Under the pieces are notes generated by a model. It worked only from the letters and a program-made list of their open reading frames with translations. It was not told the origin of the DNA and made no database searches. Source: Lamellibrachia satsuma (lineage: Eukaryota; Annelida; Polychaeta; Sabellida; Siboglinidae). Taken from it: a DNA stretch of 64,000 nt. Position numbers and translations under genes: made by a program. The stretch lies in assembly GCA_033239005.1 (NCBI GenBank), contig BSQZ01000030.1, forward strand, positions 2,721,501 to 2,785,500, written 5' to 3'. Shown here piece by piece: positions 9,776-19,388 of this stretch; the stretch's first letter is position 1, and the number at the start of each line of letters is the position of its first letter.

Positions 9776-12639
9776 GTGCAGGGGGGTTACCTAGAGGTGT
9801 CTCAAGCAGAACAAGAGGCCACTAGCACAGATAAACCAATATCAAATCATCCGAAAAACATCTCTGAAAAAGGTTATAGATGCGTATGTTTAAATACAAG
9901 GAGCATAGTAAATAAGAAAAACGAATTAAACATTATGGTAGAAGATATTGATCCTCACATAATTGGTATAACTGAATCATGGGCCAACATAGATATAACA
10001 GATGCTGAATTAGGACTGACAGGATACGTAATGTTTAGGAAAGATCGAATAGAAAGAAGGGGCGGGGGAGTTATTTTATATGTTAAAGAATCTATTCAGG
10101 CTTATGAAATAAAACTAGAAAGGGAAGCAGATTACTATGAAGCTGTTTGGTGCAAAATTGTTTCAGGAAATTCAAAATTAACTATTGGATTAGTTTACCG
10201 AAGTCCAAACATAAACGGAGAGGACAATACAAAAATAAAAAACGCTATAAAGGAAGTTAGTAAAGGGGAATGTATCATAATGGGAGATTTTAACCATGGA
10301 CACATTCAATGGAATTCTCTAGAGAGCACAGGGATTGAAGATCAACAATTTCTATGTTTAATCCAGGATAGCTTTCTTACTCAGCACGTACTAGAACCAA
10401 CCAGGGGAGAAAATGTATTAGATATAGTTTCGTCATCACAAAAAGAATTAGTGGACAATGTAAAAATATTTGAACCATTGGGTAATAGTGACCATAATCA
10501 AATACATTTTGACATCAATGTAAAATCAGAAAGTAAAAATAAGAAAACGTACAAGAGAAACTTCCACAAAGGTAACTACAAAGATATGAGAAAATACTTA
10601 GCACAGCTAGATTGGAATAACATGCTGATGAATAAGACCGCAATTGAATGTTGGAATATTCTAAAATATGAAATTGAGAGTATCATCGATAAATTTGTTC
10701 CCTTCCAAAAACAAGGAAAACGGTGTAGAAAGAAACACTTGTCAAAAGAGGCAATTAGAAAAATAATGCTAAAACAAACTATGTGGAGGGTTTATAGGCG
10801 TACCAGAAAGGAAGAAGACTATGCAAAATACAAAGAGGCACTTAATGCAGCTACAACTGAAATCAGACAATCTAAAAGAAGCTATGAGCAAAAACTGGCA
10901 TGTAACATAAAAAATGACAGCAAGAGTTTTTATGCATATGTCAGGAGTAAACAAAACGTACAAGACAAGGTTGGACCTCTAGAAGACAGAGCTGGAAATA
11001 TAATATCACAGGGGTTTTTAATGGCGGAAGACCTAAATGGTTACTTCAGTTCAGTGTTTACCAAAGAAGATATTAGTTCATTACCAGTTGCTGATGCTAA
11101 ATTTCAGGGGGCTAAATCTGACTATTTAGGACCGTTAGTTGTAACTCCAGAATTGGTAGCTAAGAAAATAAAGGCAATGAAGGATAACAAATCACCGGGA
11201 GTGGATGGGATTCCTCCAAGATTACTAATGGAAACAGAAGATCAAATCAGTATACTACTTGCAAGAGTATTCAACTTGTCATTAAAAGAGGGAGTTGTTC
11301 CGTTTGAATGGAAAGAAGCAAACATCATACCATTATTTAAAAATGGTTCGAGAAATAAGTCAGAGAATTACAGACCAGTGAGTTTAACGTCAGTGATTTG
11401 TAAATTAATTAAAGACCATATGGTGGACTTCCTCGTTAAGCATAAATTATTAAATTCATCTCAACATGGATTCCTTAAAGCGAGGTCATGCTTAACAAAT
11501 GTGCTATGTTTTTTGGAAGAAATCACTAAGTGGATAGACGTGGGATCGCCAGTAGATATTATCTACTTAGATTTTCAGAAAGCTTTTGACAAAGTGCCAC
11601 ATCAAAGATTGCTACTTAAATTAAAAGCCCATGGTATCGGGGATAGCATAACTGACTGGATAGAACAATGGCTGACTGACAGAAGACAACGAGTTGTAGT
11701 AGATGGAGAAGTTTCAAATTGGAAATCGGTTTTGAGTGGGGTACCTCAAGGATCAGTATAAGGACCTATATTATTCTTAATTTATATCAATGACTTGGAC
11801 GAGAGTATAACAAGTAACGTACTGAAATTTGCGGATGACACAAAAGTGTTTAGAAAGGTTAACACTGATGGTAATAAACAACATTTACAAAATGATCTAG
11901 ACAGATTAGTGAAATGGTCTGAGAAATGGCAGATGCTGTTCAATTTTGGGAAATGTAAATGCCTACATACAGGACATGGGAACTTGAATGTAAACTATAA
12001 AATGGGAGATACTGTTCTGGGTACTACTGTAAAAGAAAAGGACTTAGGAGTTACAATAAGCGCTGATATGAAAGTTTCAGAGCAGTGTGGTATTGCAGCT
12101 TCAAAGGGTAATCAAATTCTTGGATTGATTAGAAGAAACATAACATACAAGGGAAAAAAGTTAATTATACCTCTTTATAAAGCAATAGTTAGACCTCATT
12201 TAGAATACTGTATACAAGCATGGAGACCATATCATAAGAAGGATATAGATAAACGCTTGAACGCATACAAAGGAGAGCAACTAAAATGATTCCAGAACTT
12301 AGAGACCTTAGTTATGAAGAACGCCTGAAAGAATGTGGTTTAACAACTCTAGAGACAAGGAGGTTAAGAGGAGATCAGATTAAAGTTTTTAAGATATTGA
12401 ATGGGTATGAAAATATTGATAGAAATATATTTTTCTCACTCAAGAAGGATAGCAGAACTAGAGGACATGAGGTAAAATTAGTAAAGGATCAATGTAGATT
12501 GGACATCAGGAAGCACTCGTTCTCACAGAGGACAATAAATGAATGGAACAAATTGTCTACAGATTGTGTAACTGCTAGCAGCGTGAATATGTTTAAAAAC
12601 AAGGTGGACACATATATCAGGAGGTCGGGTTATAAGTAG
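9776..12639 (+). pseudogene. LINE ORF2, APE endonuclease plus reverse transcriptase, one stop and one frameshift
   Basis: Open for 661 codons from 9776. Residues about 34-245 are an APE-type endonuclease with N40 (CLNTRS), E67 (ITESW), D171/N173 (MGDFN) and S238-D239-H240 (NSDHN). The RT domain runs from about 455 with SPGVDGIPP (473-481), NYRPVSLTSV (531-540), HGFLKARSC and YLDFQKAFDK (catalytic D599). A TAA at 11759-11761 interrupts GSV/GPILF, apparently a Leu codon mutated. The same frame continues through LKFADDTK (FADD 11828-11839), GIAASKGNQILGLIRRNIT and RPHLEYCIQAWRPY. Near 12250 about one extra base shifts the frame; the true continuation is MIPELRDL from 12286 to the stop at 12639. 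ORF1 and ORF2 are separated by two bases. The enzyme would nick DNA and prime reverse transcription at the target. Confidence 0.88.
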
Positions 12640-12730
12640 GTGAACATTGTTGGACTCTCGATAAGCCAATGGCTTCCTTGTCCACTTGCCATCTGGGCCT
12701 TTGGCTTGGATGGCAAATCTTGTTAAAAAA
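12640..12730 (+). other. LINE 3' UTR and terminal repeat
   Basis: Short 3' UTR containing GGACTCTCGATAAGCCAATG and two related arms (CCACTTGCCATCTGG and TTGGATGGCAAATC) that could form a hairpin. It ends ATCTTGTTAA (12717-12726). The same end, in reverse, is present in four other fragments, and at 15621-15640 it is tandemly doubled. CR1-like LINEs are known to end in short tandem repeats rather than poly(A). Confidence 0.75.
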
Positions 12731-13608
12731 TCTACGCTCGAGAGAATGGAGTCATGATATTAACATTCCCGCCTCACTGCACCCATGGACTACAACCCCT
12801 AGATCGGACATTCTTCCGATCCCTGAAGGCAGCGTACTCACGTACGGTCGACAACTGGATGATCTGCAACAAGCACCGACCGGTCACGCAGTCTGACGTC
12901 ATCCCGCTCTTCAACGAGGCGTACAAAACGTCGGTCACCATCGCATCGGCAACTAACGGACTCAGAGCGGCCGGACTATAGCCATTTGACGACGCCAAAT
13001 TCGACGAAGAACTATTGGCCACCGCCCCTATACAACCTACCATCCAGCCTGCTCCGGGTGTGCATTTCGCCCCTAATATCGACAAGGAAGATGAAGACGG
13101 CATATCCTGTCCACTCCGATGGATGTCGTCGCTGATGTGCATGTCGCCCCTTATACCGACAGAGAAGTTGCGATGCGAGTCTTGAAGACCTGTTCACCAA
13201 CGTCGATCGTCTCAGCACCGGGAAAGACTCGAACAAGCGCGTTGGTGACGTGCGTCTTCAACGTATAAGAATATGATAGAAGACAGGATTGCTGCCAAGG
13301 CAACCACGTCGGCCATCTTACGTCCACCCGAAAAGAAAAGCGCGAAACCAGTTCGCACATTGCCTTCTCGCAAGCTGAAGAAAAAGAAATCTAGCAAGAA
13401 AGAAAGATGTGGTGTGAAACAATCGTGTGAAGATTCTTCTGAAGACGACGACGAGTGGCCGTGCCTTGTTTGCGGCGAGCCGTTCAGAAGCAGCAGATCC
13501 GGCGAAAGTTGGATCCAGTGTCAGATCTGTCACCACTGGTCGCATCATGACTGCACCGAGGGTGGCAGACTTTATGTTTGCCACAATTGCGAGTCTGATA
13601 GTGAGTGA
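12731..13608 (+). pseudogene. pogo/Tigger-like DDE transposase, part 2, with C-terminal PHD finger
   Basis: The frame reads YARENGVMILTFPPHC, then HGLQPLDRTFFRSLK with the third catalytic Asp (about 12804), and GLRAAGL followed by TAG at 12979. Sequence downstream is still coding-like but frameshifted. From 13273 one frame is open to 13608: a Lys/Ser-rich stretch, an acidic stretch, then a PHD finger (residues 64-106: C-x2-C-x15-C-x2-C-x4-H-x2-C-x8-C-x2-C; coordinates about 13456-13590) with the WIQCQICHHWSH core. PHD fingers at the C end of DDE_1 transposases are known from memory in invertebrates; they could read histone tails, which is inference. The ORF was disrupted by the LINE and by point lesions. 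Confidence 0.78.
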
Positions 13609-13700
13609 ACGAGTGGTTAGGCAGCAGATCCGACGAACGTTACAGTCTGTGCCATATATATCACCAATCATCGCAACTGGTCGACGAGGGTGGAAGATTT

Positions 13701-13990
13701 TATGTTTGCCATAATTGCGAATTTAACGAGTTGTTAACCGTCGAGAGCTTATGAGAATAGTTTTAATAAAGTTCTGAATTGTAAAAGTTTCTACAGGGGT
13801 TGATTTCCATACATGTATACAACATTACAAAGTAACATTTCTGCAGTCAAACCACATAAATATGAAATATTAGAACTGTACAGATTACGTTCGATTAGTT
13901 CATTTTAGTAGTGGATTCTCCATTATTAAAGTAGTATAGCCGTCCAAGATCAAAGACAATGGCAAAGGACTAACATTAATAATAAACACA

Positions 13991-14042
<52 letters not shown>

Positions 14043-14460
14043 CACACATATAATAACAAATACATGTCCACAATTTAGCCGAAAAAATTAACTAGTGACA
14101 CTGACATTTTATTGGAAGATTTTATGTTTGCCATAATTGCGAATTAACGAATTGTTAACCGTCGAGAGTTGATGAGAATAGTTTTAATAAAGTTCTGGAT
14201 TGTAAAAGTGTCTTCACGGGTTGATTTCCACACATGTATACAACATTACAAAAATAACATTTCTGCAGTCAAACCACATAAATATGAAATATATATTATA
14301 TATAGTAATATATATTATATATAGTAATATATATTATATATAGTAATATATATTATATATAGTAATATATATTATATATAGTAATAATAATAAGAAGAAA
14401 AAGAAATACATGTCCACAATTTAGCCGAAAAATTAACTAGTGACACCGACATTCTATTGG
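13701..14460. repeat. Direct duplication of the transposon's 3' flank
   Basis: Segment 13701-13870 (GGAAGATTTTATGTTTGCC, GTTAACCGTCGAGAG, ACATTTCTGCAGTC, ending AAATATGAAATA) is repeated at 14116-14290 with a few changes. The text after each copy (ACATGTCCACAATTTAGCCG) also repeats, at about 14064 and 14409. The unit is therefore roughly 340-415 bp. The first bases of both copies match the end of the PHD-coding exon (TTTATGTTTGCCA), so the duplication includes a scrap of the transposase 3' end. Confidence 0.8.
13986..14050. repeat. (CGCA)n then (CA)n microsatellite
   Basis: About ten CGCA units run directly into CA dinucleotides inside the duplicated region. The second duplicate instead has a TATATAGTAATATATATTA repeat (14290-14385). 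Confidence 0.95.
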
Positions 14461-14673
14461 GGCAAAACGCCCAGAGGTGAGCGTTTTGCCCCTTGGGTGG
14501 GGCATAACGCCTATTTGTAGGACCTCCGCTAAAATGATTACAACTTTTTTTCAGAGACAAGGTACATTAAAAATATTGACACACGGAATGTACCTTCAAT
14601 TGAATATAAAACAGATATACCAAAAGGATTCTTTCCAGTAGACGATGTCCCACAAAACTGGGCGTTATGCCCC
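14459..14673. other. Inverted-repeat element ends (GGGGCAWAACGCC family)
   Basis: GGGGCAAAACGC (14459-14470) faces GCGTTTTGCCCC (14481-14492) as a perfect 12-bp inverted repeat with a 10-base loop. GGGGCATAACGCC (14499-14511) faces GGCGTTATGCCCC (14661-14673), a perfect 13-bp inverted repeat enclosing 149 bases. The three GC-rich motifs stand out in AT-rich surroundings and look like transposon termini, either of the DDE element upstream or of a small MITE. No open frame is inside. Confidence 0.6.
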
Positions 14674-14844
14674 AAGCTACTCTACTACATATATGGCGTA
14701 ACTGTCTTATTAGTTATTACTAATTATCCTCTTCTGTGCATAAGGGAACTTTGTAAATTATCATCTATACGATATCATTAACAGTTCGAATAATATCTAC
14801 TTTCAAACGTACTAAGCATGAATCAAAAGATCGACCTTTTGCTT

Positions 14845-15340
14845 CGCAGATAAACATACTACCATTATACAAGTACTTCGTCAGACCTCATCTTGAGTTT
14901 GCCATGCAAGTGTGGCGTCCCAACCTGCAACAAGACATCAATCTCATTGAAGGTGTCCACAAGAGAGCTATGCGCATGATCCCTGATATCAACTGGAAGA
15001 CATATGAACACCACCTACGAGCCACAGGTCTCATATTCCTGGAGACGAGGCGTTTGAGAGGTGATCTGGAAACGTACAAAATCATTATAAAGGCCTGGAA
15101 GATATAAAAGCTACTGAACTGCTTGACAAACGTGTACAGGGAACCAGAGGACACAGCTAGTATGAAACTGGTTCAACAGCGACCCGGACTGGAAGGCCAG
15201 GAAAAACGTCTTCAGTCAACGAGTTGTGAAGGAATGGAACAGTCTATCACAAGCTGCAGTAGAAACAAATGGTGTGAATGAGTTTAAAAGTGTTTTAAGC
15301 CTTTATTTGGAAATGTTAGGAGCAGTACATAAGTCTGCGA
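14845..15340 (+). mobile_element. LINE 3' fragment, second CR1-like family (family B)
   Basis: The frame reads ILPLYKYFVRPHLEFAMQVW from about 14860, then HKRAMRMIPDINWKTYEHHL and LIFLETRRLRGDLETYKII to a stop near 15105. After frameshifts it reads NVFSQRVVKEWNSLSQAAV and GVNEFKSVLSLYLE (15205-15335). This is the C-terminal domain downstream of the RT, homologous to but clearly diverged from family A (LETRRLRGDQI). 5'-truncated; non-functional. Confidence 0.8.
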
Positions 15341-15620
15341 CGGCTTCTAGCCCTGGCGTTGAATCCTCGCCGCGACCCGAATTTCATTTACGACTAAGTA
15401 AAAATAACCAAACCAATTCTGAGGGAAGTTGAAGAGAATCTTCGTGTAAGTTCACGAAGCGGCCGCCAATTGCATCGCAGTTACCGTTGCTTGTCGCTCC
15501 GTCCAGTTATGTTAATTACCCGGAGCAAGCGTAGAAAAAAATACGCACCCGGCCGGCCATGGACGGCCCTTAATCAAGCCTTAATTAGGCATTAATCTTG
15601 TTTTGTGCCTAGATATAGAT
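15341..15620. other. Unassigned CpG-rich spacer
   Basis: No gene is seen. CTTCGTG (15440-15446) and CACGAAG (15453-15459) form a small perfect hairpin. The stretch is unusually rich in CpG and rare motifs (GCGGCCGC at 15459, GGCCGGCC at 15551) for this window. It ends at the LINE tail repeat. Confidence 0.4.
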
Positions 15621-16275
15621 TTAACAAGATTTAACAAGATTGCCATCTCGAACAACAAGTTCCAGATGGCAAATGGACAAGGAAGCCATTGGCTTATCGA
15701 GAGTCCAACAAATTTCTCATCTATGTGTAGCCCGCCCTTATCAGATATCTGTCAATTCTATTTTTAAACATATTCACACTACTAGCATTAACACAATCAT
15801 TTGGCAGTTTGTTCCATTCATTTATCACCCTCTGTGAGAAAGAGTACTTTCTCATGTCCAACCTACACTGCTCCTTAACTAATGCTGCTTTGTGTCCTCT
15901 GGTTCTACTGCCTTCTTTAAGTTTGAAGAACATATTCCTATCAACATCCTCATAACCGTTCACTATTTTAAACACTTCTATTTGGTCTCCTCTTAGTCTC
16001 CTGGTCTCTAGTGTTGTCAAACCACATTGTAATAAGCGACTTTCGGAACTAAGGTCTCTTAATTCTGGAATCATCTTAGTTGCTCTTCGTTGTATTCTTT
16101 CTAGCTTATCTGTCTTTTTTACGATATGGCCTCCATGCTTGAATACAATATTCCAAATGTGGTCTAACTATTGCTTTGTACAGGGGTACAATTAGATGTT
16201 TCTCCTTATACGTGATAGTTCTCCTAATTAGCCCTAGAATTTGATTTCCTTTCGAAGCAGCAATCCCACAATTGC
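15621..16275 (-). mobile_element. 5'-truncated family A LINE, minus strand
   Basis: Read on the minus strand from 16275 down, it opens with CGIAASKGNQILGLIRRTIT and VPLYKAIVRPHLEYCIQAW, is frameshifted near 16106, then reads MIPELRDL through LETRRLRGDQIEVFKIVNGY, RKYSFSQRVINEWNKLPND and SSVNMFKNRIDRYL, stopping at 15721. The 3' UTR follows and ends in two copies of TTAACAAGAT on the plus strand (15621-15640). Homology begins abruptly at about 16275, as expected for incomplete reverse transcription. Confidence 0.88.
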
Positions 16276-17129
16276 CAATTGCAGCTTGGATCAATATATT
16301 GGCAAATAATGGCAACCGTAGTATTCACATGCCAACAGTGACAGGGCAAATTAAGTCTGACAGCGTGTAGGTACAGAGGGGTGGTCTCGTTGTTAATTGC
16401 CGTAATCACTCCATTTTATGTAGGCGTTGCCGTGAAGCGCCAGCAGCAAATCAGCGTCATTATCGAGAAGAACTCTTACTTTATGAATTATAGCCATATG
16501 CCCGGATAAGATCTTAATTAGCTATTTATGTATACGCCCAGGATGTGGGTGCATGCATAATTTCCGTCACAATGAAAACACCCCCTCTGCATCAAAGATT
16601 ATTCTTTCTCGGCATCCAGGCGAAGATGAGTGCGACAAACGGTGGCGCCACGGATAATCGAGGCTAGTGGAAACATAACTCGAAGAGGGAGTGTTCATTT
16701 AAAAAAAAAGCAAATTGTATTCATTTGCAATCTGATGCATTTTGGAATCAAACAAAACATAAAAAAGAATGTCCTTGCATGTGCACAAAAACGTTATCAA
16801 AAGGGACCTTGAACATTTATGTGTGTACACACATACGCACGCACGCACGCACACATTGTGCGCTTGCATTTGTGCAGCGTTAGTATGCCAAGTGAAATAT
16901 GTCCACTGTGATAGTCGCTAGATGGCAGCACCTTTATAGCCCCCAGAACTAACAACTAGATGGCAGCACCTTTATAGCCCCAAGAACTAACAACTAGATG
17001 GTAGCGTATTATTATTATTATTACCGTTCCACATTGCCGTTTGTTGCGCACACCAGAGCCTGGATCCAAACCGCAAAAACGTGGATGCATGCACGATTTC
17101 GTTCACAATGAACCTATAGCTGGTTCCAA
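16276..17129. other. Unassigned region with short tandem repeats
   Basis: No gene is recognised. CTAGATGGCAGCACCTTTAT begins a 38-bp unit repeated at 16918, 16956 and (partly) 16994. A GTGGGTGCATGCATAATTTC segment near 16536 is echoed near 17083 as GTGGATGCATGCACGATTTC, each followed by CACAATGAA. A short ATT run lies at 17008-17022 and a CGCA run near 16836-16852. Confidence 0.5.
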
Positions 17130-17460
17130 GCTGGCGATGCACATTCCAGCACTGCCACTGGCACTGGTCGTATTATTGTTTCATATAAGGTCTTTATTAT
17201 CTTTCCCGATCTACTTTCAAAGCATCGTTTAATTAGTCCTGTGCATTGATTTGCCTTAGTTGTAATATATTTATGTGGGTGCCTCGCTTTAGCAGTTTAG
17301 GTTGTCGCATATGGTGATTCCTAGATCTTTTTGCTCTCCGACAGCTTCTAAGATTTCCCCATTTATGCATAGTTGAGGCTTTGTCTTATTTTGATAACTA
17401 AACATTTAGTGGCATTGAAGTTTAATAGCCATTTTTTTTACTAAGCGAGTCGGATTGTCA
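17130..17460 (-). mobile_element. LINE RT fragment, minus strand, probably family B
   Basis: On the minus strand the frame reads WLLNFNATKCLVIK near 17435-17400, then after a shift LCINGEILEAVGEQKDLGIT and ICDNLN (about 17370-17290), and further down IIKTLYETIIRPV (about 17200-17165). These are the blocks after the RT catalytic core of CR1/Jockey-like elements. It is broken by stops and shifts. Its upstream end runs directly into the 39-bp array. Confidence 0.7.
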
Positions 17461-19388
17461 GCTATAGGTTCAGCATTGTTTGACCTAATATGCTTGTCGG
17501 CTATATAGGTTCAGTATTGTTTGACCTAATATGCTTGTCGGCTATATAGGTTCAGTATTGGCTGACCTAATATGCTTGTCGGCTATAGGTTCAGTATTGC
17601 CTAACCTAATACGCTTGTCAGCTATAGGTTCAGTATTGCCTAACCTAATATGCTTGTCAGCTATAGGTTCAGTATTGCCTGACCTAATATACTTGTCAGC
17701 TATAGGTTCAGTATTGCCTAACCTAATATGCTTGTCAGCTATAGGTTCAGTATTGCCTGACCTAATATTCTTGTCGGCTATATAGGTTCAGTATTGCCTG
17801 ACCTAATATGCTTGTCAGCTATAGGTTCAGTATTGCCTTACCTAATATGCTTGTCGGCTATAGATTCAGTATTGCCTGACCTAATATGCTTGTCAGCTAT
17901 AGGTTCAGTATTGCCTGACCTAATATGCTTGTCGGTTATAGGTTTAGTATTGCCTGACCTAATATGCTTATCGGCTATAGGTTCAGTATTGCCTGACCTA
18001 ATATACTTGTCAGCTATATGTTCAGTATTGCCTGACCTAATATACTTGTCAGCTATAGGTTCAGTATTGCCTCACCTAATATGCTTGTCAGCTATAGGTT
18101 CAGTATTGCCTGACCTAATATGCTTGTCGGCTATAGGTTCAGTATTGCCTGACCTAATATGCTTGTCAGCTATAGGTTCAGTATTGCCTGACCTAATATG
18201 CTTGTCGGCTATAGGTTCAGTATTGCCTGACCTAATATGCTTGTCGGCTATACGTTTAGTATTGCCTGACCTAATATACTTGTCAGCTATAGGTTCAGTA
18301 TATTGCCTGATCTAATATGCTTGTCAGCTATAGATTCAGTATTGCCTGACCTAATATGCTTGTCGGCTATACGTTTAGTATTGCCTGATCTAATATACTT
18401 GTCAGCTATAGGTTCAGTATTGCCTGACCTAATATGCTTGTCAGTTATAGGTTCAGTATTGCCTGACCTAATATGCTTGTCGGCTATAGGTTCAGTATTG
18501 CCTGACCTAATATGCTTGTCGGCTATAGGTTCAGTATTGCCTGACCTAATATGCTTGTCGGCTATAGGTTCAGTATTGCCTGACCTAATATGCTTGTCGG
18601 CTATACGTTTAGTATTGCCTGACCTAATATACTTCTCAGCTATAGGTTCAGTATATTGCCTGATCTAATATGCTTGTCAGCTATATATTCAGTATTGCCT
18701 GACCTAATATGCTTGTCGGCTATACGTTTAGTATTGCCTGATCTAATATACTTGTCAGCTATAGGTTAAGTATTGTCTGACCTAATATGCTTGTCAGCTA
18801 TATGTTTAGTATTGCCTGATCTAATATACTTGTCAGCTATAGGTTCAGTATTGCCTGACCTAATATGCTTGTTGGCTATACGTTTAGTATTGCCTGATCT
18901 AATATACTTGTCAGCTATAGGTTCAGTATTGTCTGACCTAATATACTTGTCAGCTATAGATTCAGTATTGCCTGACCTAATATGCTTGTCGGCTATAGGT
19001 TCAGTATTGCCTGACCTAATATACTTGTCAGCTATAGGTTCAGTATTGCCTAACCTAATATACTTGTCAGCTATAGGTTCAGTATTGCCTGACCTAATAT
19101 ACTTGTCAGCTATAGGTTCAGTATTGCCTGACCTAATATGCTTGTCGGCTATATAGGTTCAGTATTGCCTGACCTAATATACTTGTCAGCTATAGGTTCA
19201 GTATTGCCTGATCTAATATACTTGTCAGCTATAGGTTCAGTATTGCCTGACCTAATATACTTGTCAGCTATAGATTCAGTATTGCCTGACCTAATATACT
19301 TGTCAGCTATAGGTTCAGTATTGCCTGACCTAATATACTTGTCGGCTATAGGTTCAGTATTGCCTGACCTAATATGCTTGTTGCGCCC
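17460..19388. repeat. 39-bp tandem array, about 49 copies
   Basis: Units read CAGCTATAGGTTCAGTATTG then CCTGACCTAATATGCTTGT, with some 41-bp units (CTATATAGG). Thirteen codons per unit explains long plus-strand (LICLSAIGSVLPD) and minus-strand (NTEPIADKYIRSG) frames; these are not credible proteins. Variants such as CTATACGTTTAGTATTG recur in blocks (for example about 18250, 18370, 18605, 18725, 18880), indicating segmental duplication within the array. The proximal end is continuous with LINE sequence. Confidence 0.95.

Larger units (their letters stand above)
8764..12730 (+). mobile_element. Nearly full-length CR1-like LINE (family A) inserted in a DDE transposase
   Basis: The element contains ORF1 (SGNH/esterase domain), ORF2 (APE-type endonuclease plus reverse transcriptase), a short 3' UTR ending in GGCAAATCTTGTTAA, and an A-rich junction. 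Its outer edges are set by the transposase frame: LDVI stops at 8760 and YARENGVMILTFPP resumes at about 12734. No clear target-site duplication is visible, as is common for CR1-like elements. Its 3' end is shared by the fragments at 15621, 28677, 29050 and 41807. Only one stop and two single-base frameshifts were found in the two ORFs, so this is the youngest LINE in the window. Confidence 0.9.

Noticed and set aside
15340..15365. tRNA-derived SINE 3' half (GCGTTGAATCCTCGCC)
   Set aside because: Resembles a T-arm, but no A-box, no acceptor pairing and it directly follows LINE coding sequence.
15455..15560. Cloning-vector contamination (GCGGCCGC and GGCCGGCC close together)
   Set aside because: The rest of the stretch has no recognisable vector sequence and continues smoothly into LINE text; probably chance in a CpG-rich spacer.
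17460..19388. CRISPR array
   Set aside because: Direct repeats without unique spacers, eukaryotic context, no cas genes; the same applies to all other tandem arrays here.
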